DNA of 64,000 nucleotides from Ketobacter sp. (GTDB lineage: Bacteria > Pseudomonadota > Gammaproteobacteria > Pseudomonadales > Ketobacteraceae). The stretch is from assembly GCF_003671495.1 (NCBI RefSeq), contig NZ_RCHN01000029.1, positions 1 to 64,000 of the forward strand. Direction: 5' to 3'. Shown one piece after another: positions 26,254-33,058 of the stretch (within the stretch, counting starts at the first letter, position 1; each line of letters begins with the position of its first letter). Both the position numbers and the translations under genes were made by a program. The notes beneath the pieces are model-generated. The model ran no database searches. It saw only the letters and a program-made list of their open reading frames with translations, and was not told where the DNA came from.

Positions 26254-27015
26254 TACCAACCCAATCAAAACGAAGTGGCGTTATTCAAGCAAGCGGCGGA
26301 GCAACGGTTGCCGGTAATGCTTACCGGCCCTACCGGATGTGGCAAAACCCGATTGATTGAATACATGGGTGAGGTGCTGCAGCGGGAGGTGGTGACCATC
26401 AGCTGCCACGATGATCTGACCAGCGCGGATCTGGTGGGTCGCTTTATGGTGACCGGAGGTGATGTGGTCTGGACGGACGGACCGTTGACCCGGGCCGTGA
26501 AAGACGGTGCCATTTGTTACCTGGATGAAGTGGTGGAGGCACGCCACGATTCCCTGGCGGTGCTGCATTCCCTCACCGATCACCGAAGAACCCTGTACCT
26601 GGACCGGGCCGCGGAGACGGTCACCGCACCCGACCGCTTTATGCTGGTGTGCTCCTACAATCCAGCCTATCGCAGCTCGTTGAAAGAACTGAAGCCTTCA
26701 TTCCGTCAACGCTTTGTGACGGTGGCCATGAATTTTCTCGACCCGGAACGTGAAGCCAGGGTGTTAATGAGTGAAGCCAATATTGACGACAAGGTGGCAA
26801 GCCGCCTGGTGCAATGCGCTACCAGCATTCGCAATGCGGATGCTGTTTTTCATTTTGAGCCACCTTCCACTCGGGCTTTGGTGTCGGCGGCAAAAATGAT
26901 CGCGGTGGGTGCCTCTGAGATGGAAGCAGCTGAGGTTTGCATACTGGCACCGCTGACAAACGAAGGTGCAGTGGCGGACGGTCTGCGGGAAATCGCAGCC
27001 GCCTGCCTGTTGTGA
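26239..27015 (+). CDS. NorQ/CbbQ/NirQ-type MoxR-family AAA+ ATPase
   Basis: ATPase of 258 residues. Walker A is G-P-T-G-C-G-K-T (30-37), Walker B I-C-Y-L-D-E (92-97), and the sensor-1 region L-V-C-S-Y-N-P (about 139-145) and S-F-R-Q-R-F-V with arginine fingers are all visible, in the typical NorQ order. It is expected to form a hexamer that, with a VWA partner, remodels or loads metal into a client protein. The upstream gene encodes that VWA (NorD-like) partner. The start is uncertain: an in-frame ATG at 26251 fits translational coupling (TGATG) better than 26239, giving 254 residues. The gene is flanked on both sides by tandem repeats, and is followed convergently by a ligase gene. Confidence 0.88.
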   Translation: MGNLMYQPNQNEVALFKQAAEQRLPVMLTGPTGCGKTRLIEYMGEVLQREVVTISCHDDLTSADLVGRFMVTGGDVVWTDGPLTRAVKDGAICYLDEVVEARHDSLAVLHSLTDHRRTLYLDRAAETVTAPDRFMLVCSYNPAYRSSLKELKPSFRQRFVTVAMNFLDPEREARVLMSEANIDDKVASRLVQCATSIRNADAVFHFEPPSTRALVSAAKMIAVGASEMEAAEVCILAPLTNEGAVADGLREIAAACLL

Positions 27016-27055
27016 ACCGAGCAGATGTGAACCGAGCAGATGTAAACCGAGGCGC
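27013..27055 (+). repeat. Three tandem copies of the stop-codon segment of the NorQ-like gene
   Basis: TGAACCGAGCAGATG at 27013-27027 is repeated exactly at 27028-27042, and a third degenerate copy (TAAACCGAGGCG) follows. The unit is five codons, so each copy begins with an in-frame stop (TGA, TGA, TAA). The copies fill the gap to the convergent ligase gene. Confidence 0.75.
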
Positions 27056-28810
27056 CTAGCTGAACACCACCCCGGGTTCCCCCAGGGCTTTAAGCCGATT
27101 AAGTGCCACCGCCCTGATTTCACCGGCTTTGGCCTTCTCATTGCCGGTGATAGCGAACTCCGATTCATCCAGAATCAGAATACGCTTTGGCAGCTTGAAG
27201 CTGGCGAGTTTCTCTTTCAAAAACACCATCAGCTGCTCGGGTTCAACCACGGTATCGGCCAGTGGAACAATGCAGGAAATCACCATTTCCCCCAGGGTAT
27301 CGTGCTCCACCCCGACGGTCTGGGTGCGCTTGATTCCAGGGAACTTGGCGATGATGGAGTCCACTTCCTCTGGTGATACGTTGGCGCCGCCGGTTTTGAT
27401 GATGTCGTTGAGGCGGCCTTCCCAAAACAAGCGGCCTGCGCTGTCCACATAGCCGCCGTCGCCGGTGCAGTAATAACCCTCATCATCAAAGCAGTCTTCC
27501 AGCGTTTTGCCGATGTAGCCCAGCATCAGCGTGGGGCCCTTGACGCAGATTTCCCCCCGTGTGCCCACGGGCACCAGGGCGTGGGTATTGGGGTCCACCA
27601 CTTTCAACAGATTGCCCGGTAATGGCACACCGGCGCTGCCAGCGTAGTCTTCGGCGGAGGTGTCCGCATCAAATGAGGTGATGATGGTCATGGTCTCTGT
27701 CGTGCCAAAGGACATGGGCAGATTCCATTGGGTATTAACCGTAGGGTGTGACACCACCAATTCACCGCGGGTCACATAGCGCAGGCTGCTCAAGTCTGCC
27801 TCCTGATACCCGGGTACCGCCTGCAGGCGGGCCCATTGGTGTGGACGCCCGTTCATAAAACTGATGCGCTCTGCTTCAATCAGGCGTACCGCTTCCGCGG
27901 CGTCAAACAGGGGTTGTAACACTACGGTGCCCCCGGTGGAGAGGGCGACGCCCACCACCATGGAGACGTTACCGGACCAGAAGAAGCCATTACCGGTCCA
28001 GGCTCGTGCCGGTTCCTTTACCGCCATCACCCGGGGCCAGCGCCACCATTGAATGGCAATGGCCTGTTGTGAATGCAGGATGCCTTTGGGCAGGCTGGTG
28101 GTGCCGGAGGAGAAAAACAAACCCCCGGCGTCCCCCGGTGTGACGGTTTTGGCGCGGGCGTGTACGATGTCCTCCCCCACTCCCTGGCCCCGGGTGATAA
28201 AGGTGTCCCAGCTTTCAAATCCAACGCCGTCAAACGCTGCCGGCTCTGCGCTGCCCGGGCCTGTGATGCCTTCCAGACACACCAGCCGGGAAAGATACGG
28301 GAATTTCTTTGAGCTGAGTTGCCCGGCGCTGCTTTCTGTTATCGCCGGCTCGATGGCGGTGAGCATGTCCGCGAAATTTTTCTTCAGCACCCAATCCTCG
28401 AACACCAATACGGAAACCGACGATGCCGAGAGCAGGTATTCCAGCTCGTCCTGGGTGGAGAAGGTACTGAGTGCCACGGCGACACCGCCGGCGAGCGCGG
28501 TACCGAACAGCAGGGATAAGTACTCGGGGCGGTTGGTCATCAGGATACCCACCCGGGTATCTTTGTTAACGCCGGCGGCAATCAGTGCCTGGGCCACTTC
28601 GATGGCGTGCTGCCACAAATCCTGATAGCGCCAGCGAAGGGTTCCCGTGTCGGTGTGCAGTACCAGTGCTTCCGCGTCGCCATAGCGCTCGCACACTTCC
28701 TGCAGATAGCCGGGAATAGTCAGTGCGCCCATCCCCGTTTCTTCCTGCAATGGCATACCCCGTACCAGCGACGCCGACAGATCGTCGACCGTAGCCCGTT
28801 GACCACCCAT
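27056..28810 (-). CDS. AMP-forming acyl-CoA synthetase (ligase 2)
   Basis: Acyl-CoA ligase of 584 residues. The P-loop reads F-F-S-S-G-T-T-S-L-P-K-G (about 232-243; the usual Gly after TT is Ser). The C-terminal domain carries T-G-D-G-G-Y, W-E-G-R-L-N-D-I-I-K-T-G-G-A-N-V-S-P-E-E, and the usual lysine region near the end (E-F-A-I-T-G-N-E-K-A-K). Its N terminus closely matches that of ligase 3 at 41729-43429 (both have G-(A)-L-T-(I/L)-x-G-Y-L), so the two are paralogues. It follows the MaoC gene by 25 bases on the minus strand and ends next to the repeat tract of the NorQ-like gene. Likely activates an acid intermediate. Confidence 0.9.
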   Translation of the reverse strand: MGGQRATVDDLSASLVRGMPLQEETGMGALTIPGYLQEVCERYGDAEALVLHTDTGTLRWRYQDLWQHAIEVAQALIAAGVNKDTRVGILMTNRPEYLSLLFGTALAGGVAVALSTFSTQDELEYLLSASSVSVLVFEDWVLKKNFADMLTAIEPAITESSAGQLSSKKFPYLSRLVCLEGITGPGSAEPAAFDGVGFESWDTFITRGQGVGEDIVHARAKTVTPGDAGGLFFSSGTTSLPKGILHSQQAIAIQWWRWPRVMAVKEPARAWTGNGFFWSGNVSMVVGVALSTGGTVVLQPLFDAAEAVRLIEAERISFMNGRPHQWARLQAVPGYQEADLSSLRYVTRGELVVSHPTVNTQWNLPMSFGTTETMTIITSFDADTSAEDYAGSAGVPLPGNLLKVVDPNTHALVPVGTRGEICVKGPTLMLGYIGKTLEDCFDDEGYYCTGDGGYVDSAGRLFWEGRLNDIIKTGGANVSPEEVDSIIAKFPGIKRTQTVGVEHDTLGEMVISCIVPLADTVVEPEQLMVFLKEKLASFKLPKRILILDESEFAITGNEKAKAGEIRAVALNRLKALGEPGVVFS

Positions 28811-28835
28811 AGTGTTTGCTCCGGATTGATTGAGG

Positions 28836-30029
28836 TTAGTAAGGCAATTCCACTTCGGCGATGCCGGTGAGAATCACATCGCCTTCCTGGGTGGTTTGTT
28901 TCACCTTGATCTGGACTACGGGCATGCCATAGGCAGAGGTTTCGATCTTATCAATCACCTCTCCATCCAGAAACGTAACATCCCCTTCAAACGCGGGGCT
29001 GCGGAACTGGGATTTGGAATGCCAGATGAAGCCATTGTGCCCTGCCCAGTAGGCCACGTAATCCACGAACCAGGCATTCATGGATGCACCGTATCCATAA
29101 GCGCCACCCATGCCGATATCCTCTGCCTTGTCGGAGTTGATATGGCCGCTTGAAGGCCCATGGAACAGGCCGTCCGCCATGCGGGGATCAATCTTGCGGG
29201 CTTCGAAGTCGTAGGACATTTTTTCTGAGAAGCCGGCGTCTTCAGTGGCGGGATCGTGTACCCCTTCCGGCACGTTCCAGCGCCAGGTGCCCCAGATGTT
29301 CTGGCGGTGGGCACGGCATTCCAGGGCGAAGGTCACCACGGAATGAGGGCCGATCACGCGGCGGGGTAACTTGTCGCCCACATTGACTTGGCGGAAGTGT
29401 GGTGAGATGCCTTCCCGGTTGGAGAGTATCCAATTCATACGTTGCTGGTTGATGTCTGCCAATTCCTCAGCATTCCAGCGTTTAGGCGCGCGCTTTTCCT
29501 TGTCGTACATGCCGCGCTTTTTCGCTTCGTCCACCAGGTAACGAATGGCGGTGGCCCGTTCTTTTGCCACCATGGCACCATGCTGGTTGTGGTGCACGGT
29601 ATCGCCCCGGGTGAAAACGGTGGGGCCGGCAAATTTGGTGTCCGCCACATCGTAGCCATCAAAACGACGTTGTTGTGTGAGTTTGTCCCCGGGGCGGATG
29701 GGCGTGCCGTAGAACCACCACTCCTCGCCCCCGAAGATCAGGTGAGAGCCGGGAATCTTGCCAACGCAGGAAGGGTGACAACCGTGACCGTAATCCATGG
29801 CCACTGTGAAGGATTGGGGTGCGACAATACCGCCGAATTTGGATTCGCGGGCGAAATTCTCATCCCAATGCAAAGGATTGGGATAATCCATTGCCTGAAC
29901 CCAGCGCCGGATGTCCGTGGCGTTACAGGGGTCCCACATTTCCGCGAACACAATGGGTTTGCCCACCCATTTATCCAGTTCACTTAAGTCCAGTTGTGTT
30001 TGGTTTTGTTGTGTTTCGACAACAGACAT
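28836..30029 (-). CDS. MaoC/FAS1-like acyl-CoA dehydratase family protein 1
   Basis: A 397-residue protein of the double-hotdog MaoC group with an N-terminal FAS1-like dehydratase domain. The start at 30029 (M-S-V-V-E-T) is preferred; the longer open frame to 30401 is an antisense extension over acuI. The hotdog signature occurs as Y-P-N-P-L-H-W-D near residue 53-60, and R-V-I-G-P-H-S in the second half marks the second domain. The catalytic Asp of (R)-hydratases is not in its usual place, so hydratase activity is not certain. Close paralogue of the protein at 47399-48565. It lies 89 bases after acuI and 25 before ligase 2. Expected role: hydration or dehydration of an enoyl-CoA with a bulky chain. 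Confidence 0.8.
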   Translation of the reverse strand: MSVVETQQNQTQLDLSELDKWVGKPIVFAEMWDPCNATDIRRWVQAMDYPNPLHWDENFARESKFGGIVAPQSFTVAMDYGHGCHPSCVGKIPGSHLIFGGEEWWFYGTPIRPGDKLTQQRRFDGYDVADTKFAGPTVFTRGDTVHHNQHGAMVAKERATAIRYLVDEAKKRGMYDKEKRAPKRWNAEELADINQQRMNWILSNREGISPHFRQVNVGDKLPRRVIGPHSVVTFALECRAHRQNIWGTWRWNVPEGVHDPATEDAGFSEKMSYDFEARKIDPRMADGLFHGPSSGHINSDKAEDIGMGGAYGYGASMNAWFVDYVAYWAGHNGFIWHSKSQFRSPAFEGDVTFLDGEVIDKIETSAYGMPVVQIKVKQTTQEGDVILTGIAEVELPY

Positions 30030-30075
30030 ACGAGCGTGCTCCGTCTTACATTGCATCGGATAGCGCCCGTAACAG

Positions 30076-30104
30076 GCGGGGTCACACAGGCTGAGTGACC
30101 CCGC
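30076..30104 (-). terminator. Strong hairpin between acuI and the MaoC gene
   Basis: GCGGGGTCAC (30076-30085) and GTGACCCCGC (30095-30104) form a perfect 10-base stem with a nine-base loop. No U-run follows on either strand, so it may be an RNA-stability or processing element, or a weak terminator, rather than a classical terminator. Confidence 0.5.
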
Positions 30105-30118
30105 TGGCGGCAGGCGCC

Positions 30119-31105
30119 TTATTTGTTTACGTCTACCAGAACGCGGCCACGGATTTTGCCTTCCAGCAATTCGGCGGCGGCGGGAATGGCGTCCGCCAGT
30201 CCGACTTCCTTGGCGATGACATCTTCCAGTGCGTTCAGATCCAGATCCCGGGCCAAACGCTCCCAGGCCGCCATACGGCGCGCTTTGGGGGCCATTACGG
30301 AGTCCACACCCAACAGCGCCACACCCCGCAGGATGAACGGCATCACGGTGGAGGGAAAATCCGCGCCCTGGGCCAAACCACAGGCAGCAACAGCACCGCA
30401 ATAGCGGGTCTGGGCACAGGCGTTCACCAGTGTATGGCTACCCACCGCGTCCACGACCCCGGCCCAGCGTTCTTTCTGCAGGGGCTTGCCTTTTTCAGCC
30501 AGGCTGGCCCGTTCGATGATGTCGGTGGCGCCCAAACCTTTCAGGTAGGCTTCTTCAGAGGCTTTACCGGTGGCGGCCACCACCTTGAATCCGGCCTTGG
30601 CCAGCAGCATAACCGCAACGCTGCCCACGCCGCCGGTGGCTCCGGTGACCAAGATTTCACCTTGATCCGGGGTAATCCCGTAGTTGACCAGGGCGTCCAC
30701 GCAGAGTGCGGCCGTGTAACCCGCCGTGCCGATGGTCATGGCCTGGCGGCTGTTGAAGGCAGTCGGCAGTGCAATCAGCCAGTCGCCATTAAGGCGGGCT
30801 TTCTGGGCCAGGCCACCCCAATGGGTCTCGCCCACGCCCCAGCCGTTCAGTACAACCCGATCACCTTCTTTCCAGTCCGGGTGGCTGCTTTCGCTGACGA
30901 CACCGGCCAGGTCGATGCCCGGTACCATGGGGAACTTGCGTACGACCGGTGAACTGCCGGTGATGGCCAGGCCATCTTTGTAGTTCAGCGTCGAGCACTC
31001 TACTTCCACGGTCACGTTGCCTTCCGGCAACTGGGATTCCTCGATCTGAGCTACTTCAACCGTCTGGCCTTGATCGTCTTTGCTAATCAGAATTCCGGAA
31101 AACAT
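30119..31105 (-). CDS. acuI: AcuI-type acryloyl-CoA reductase (NADPH), MDR family
   Basis: Medium-chain dehydrogenase/reductase of 328 residues without the zinc site, matching the YhdH/AcuI subgroup throughout: N-Y-K-D-G-L-A-I-T-G (41-50), P-G-I-D-L-A-G (62-68), the cofactor loop T-G-A-T-G-G-V-G-S (154-162), and the late F-I-L-R-G-V-A-L-L-G-V-D-S. AcuI reduces acryloyl-CoA to propionyl-CoA with NADPH, as in 3-hydroxypropionate and DMSP metabolism. Here it may reduce acryloyl-CoA or a related short enoyl-CoA released from the ring or side chain. The gene is between the fused P450 and the MaoC gene, with an operator-like repeat 116 bases upstream of its ATG. Confidence 0.9.
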   Translation of the reverse strand: MFSGILISKDDQGQTVEVAQIEESQLPEGNVTVEVECSTLNYKDGLAITGSSPVVRKFPMVPGIDLAGVVSESSHPDWKEGDRVVLNGWGVGETHWGGLAQKARLNGDWLIALPTAFNSRQAMTIGTAGYTAALCVDALVNYGITPDQGEILVTGATGGVGSVAVMLLAKAGFKVVAATGKASEEAYLKGLGATDIIERASLAEKGKPLQKERWAGVVDAVGSHTLVNACAQTRYCGAVAACGLAQGADFPSTVMPFILRGVALLGVDSVMAPKARRMAAWERLARDLDLNALEDVIAKEVGLADAIPAAAELLEGKIRGRVLVDVNK

Positions 31106-31220
31106 ACTAGTTGTCTCTCGCTACTATCAATTTATGTGAGAAGGCCGCATGTGATGCGAGAACGCTATGCCAAGTGCGACCGTTTTAAGAGACCTTAGTC
31201 TGCTGGTTCGGGACATAGTA

Positions 31221-31239
31221 GTCAACAGTGTTGTTTCGT
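31221..31239 (+). promoter_or_regulatory. Operator-like repeat, site 3 of the TCAACA-N4-TGTT family
   Basis: GTCAACAGTGTTGTTTCGT lies between the acuI start (31105) and the upstream P450 stop (31311), so acuI, MaoC and ligase 2 can be transcribed separately from the P450. Direction and regulator are unproven. Confidence 0.55.
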
Positions 31240-31310
31240 TCTCGCCCCTGCAAACCGATCCCATTGACAATACGTGCAAACCCCCAGTATGCCTTCCGGA
31301 AGCCGCCGGA

Positions 31311-32927
31311 TCAGGCTTTTACCGCGGTGAATGGGAACGCGCCCATGAATCCGGTTTTCACTTTGCCGGTCATGGTGTCGCCCTCAACCACGCCTTTGAA
31401 GGTCAGTTTGAGCTTCATGGGCTTTTTGATCTTGTTGATCCACTCTATCTCACCGTTGGCCGGGTTATAGGTAATGGAATCAATGGGATCCACGTTGCCG
31501 TCGCCGGCCTGGGTGCCGCCTAACGCGCCGTTGACGGTTGCCAGCTCCAGCGAGCTGTCCATCGGTCCGGTGGGGCCTTTGACGGTGACCGTCCACTTTC
31601 CTTCCACTGAGGCAGGCGCTTTGGAACCGGCTTCCGCCTTGGCTTTGGCTTCGGCGGCGACCTTGGCCGCGGCATTCGCGCGCAGCTTCTGTTTGCCCGC
31701 TTCATTACGATAGGTGGGCAGGGTCTCCCAGCCGCGCACGGTGGAGGTGGAAGACAGGTTGGCCAACTCCAGATCCACATCCCAATCCGGAATCTGCTTC
31801 AGCAGCTCTTCGAACACCACTCGGGCTTCCATCCGGGCCAGCACATTACCGATGCAGGTGTGAATGCCGTGACCAAAGGTCATGTGGCGCGGACGCTCCC
31901 GGTGCATGTTGAACTGCTCGGGATCGGGGAAGACCTCGTCATCGTGATTGGCAGAGCCTACGAGGAGCAGGATGGTGCTGCCCGCCGGGACAGTCTGGCC
32001 CTGAATCACCACGTCTTTCGCCACATAGCGGCCCACGTGCGGCGGTGGTGGCTCCAGGCGCAATGCCTCTTCGATGGCTTGTGGAATCAGGGCCGGGTTT
32101 GCCACCAGTTCCCGGCGTTGGTCCGGGTTTTCTGCCAGGGATTTTGCCATCCAGCCGATCAGGCGGTTGGTGGTTTCATTACCCGCGCCTGCCAGCAGGT
32201 TCACGAAGGTGGTGAGCTCTTCAATGGAAAGCTTGCGCTCCACACCGTTCTCATCGGTGAATTCCACATTCAGTAATTCGGTGATGACATCGTCAGAAGG
32301 GTTTTCCCGGCGCCAATGCACATAGCGCTCGAAATCCTGTTCGATGTTCAGCCCCGCCGAGTAGTCCACCGGTTTGCCCTCTTCGGTCACCAGCTTCGAG
32401 TCGGTGATGCGGCGCACTTCCTGGAAGTCCTCTTCCGGAATGCCCAGCAACATCCCGATCACTCGCATGGGGATCTGCCCGCCCACGTCGCCGATAAAAT
32501 CGAATTCATCCCGGTGTGCCAGTTCCGCCATGTGCTTTTTGGTCATTTCGCGGATCTGTTCTTCCAGCGCCGCCATGCGTTTGGGAGCGAAAATGCGTTG
32601 CACGATGCGCCGATGTACGGTGTGCTGCGGTGGATCTTCAAAAATGAAGGTGCCGGGGGGCATCTGCACGTTTTCCTTGATCAACTCCAGAATGCCACCC
32701 CGACCGGAGATGAAAGTCTCGTGATCGAGAAAACATTTCTGCACGTCGCTGTAACGGCTGACGGCGTAAAAGTCGTATTTTTCGTTGTAGTACAGCGGTG
32801 CTTCCTGACGCAGGCGTCGATACACCGGATAGGGGTTTTTAACGATTTCTCGCAGGTAGGGGTCGTAATAGACCTTGTCACCGGCGGTGCTACCAGTGCT
32901 GCTACCCAATACTGCATTCTCTGCCAT
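31311..32927 (-). CDS. Cytochrome P450 fused to a C-terminal beta-rich domain (fusion A)
   Basis: P450 of 538 residues from the ATG at 32927 (GGAG about 9 bases upstream; the GTG at 32942 is less likely). Oxygen-binding motif A-G-A-G-N-E-T-T (246-253), E-E-A-L-R K-helix region, and F-G-H-G-I-H-T-C-I-G with the heme cysteine C358 are intact. The P450 core ends near residue 405, followed by an Ala/Lys-rich linker (about 412-440) and an extra domain of about 98 residues that begins G-K-W-T-V-T-V and ends F-P-F-T-A-V-K-A. This domain recurs in the P450 at 53935-55533. No ferredoxin motif or flavin motif is seen in it. Its role is unknown. Confidence 0.92.
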   Translation of the reverse strand: MAENAVLGSSTGSTAGDKVYYDPYLREIVKNPYPVYRRLRQEAPLYYNEKYDFYAVSRYSDVQKCFLDHETFISGRGGILELIKENVQMPPGTFIFEDPPQHTVHRRIVQRIFAPKRMAALEEQIREMTKKHMAELAHRDEFDFIGDVGGQIPMRVIGMLLGIPEEDFQEVRRITDSKLVTEEGKPVDYSAGLNIEQDFERYVHWRRENPSDDVITELLNVEFTDENGVERKLSIEELTTFVNLLAGAGNETTNRLIGWMAKSLAENPDQRRELVANPALIPQAIEEALRLEPPPPHVGRYVAKDVVIQGQTVPAGSTILLLVGSANHDDEVFPDPEQFNMHRERPRHMTFGHGIHTCIGNVLARMEARVVFEELLKQIPDWDVDLELANLSSTSTVRGWETLPTYRNEAGKQKLRANAAAKVAAEAKAKAEAGSKAPASVEGKWTVTVKGPTGPMDSSLELATVNGALGGTQAGDGNVDPIDSITYNPANGEIEWINKIKKPMKLKLTFKGVVEGDTMTGKVKTGFMGAFPFTAVKA

Positions 32928-32955
32928 GACAACCATCTCCACTTTTTATAATTAG

Positions 32956-32971
32956 TGACAGCATGCTGACA
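32956..32971. promoter_or_regulatory. Operator-like palindrome before P450 fusion A
   Basis: TGACAGCATGCTGACA, 29 bases upstream of the P450 ATG. It is nearly identical to the palindrome at 35083-35098 upstream of the PQQ dehydrogenase, so the two genes are probably co-regulated. Confidence 0.55.
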
Positions 32972-33001
32972 CCAAATGATTTCAGCGTCAAGATAATCCA
33001 C

Positions 33002-33029
33002 AAAAAAGGGGGTAGCCTGAACTACCCCC
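33002..33029 (-). terminator. Rho-independent terminator after the PQQ dehydrogenase gene
   Basis: On the minus strand the stem GGGGGTAG / CTACCCCC (33008-33015 with 33022-33029) and six T residues (33002-33007) form a classical terminator 30 bases after the stop codon. It separates the PQQ dehydrogenase from the P450 promoter. Confidence 0.85.
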
Positions 33030-33058
33030 TCTTCTACTTTCTTATCGGATTCAAACCG

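Noticed and set aside
24627..27015. Interpretation as a denitrification (nitric-oxide reductase) locus
   Set aside because: norB and norC are absent, no NorR- or FNR-type site was noticed, and the neighbours are catabolic genes; only the accessory-type families match.
26211..27055. CRISPR array or other regularly spaced repeats
   Set aside because: The tandem repeats here are only 14-15 bases with no spacers; no spaced repeat array was seen anywhere in the window.
30030..30401. N-terminal extension of MaoC 1 to 30401
   Set aside because: The extra residues are antisense to the 3-prime end of acuI and cysteine-rich; paralogue MaoC 3 begins at the equivalent of 30029.
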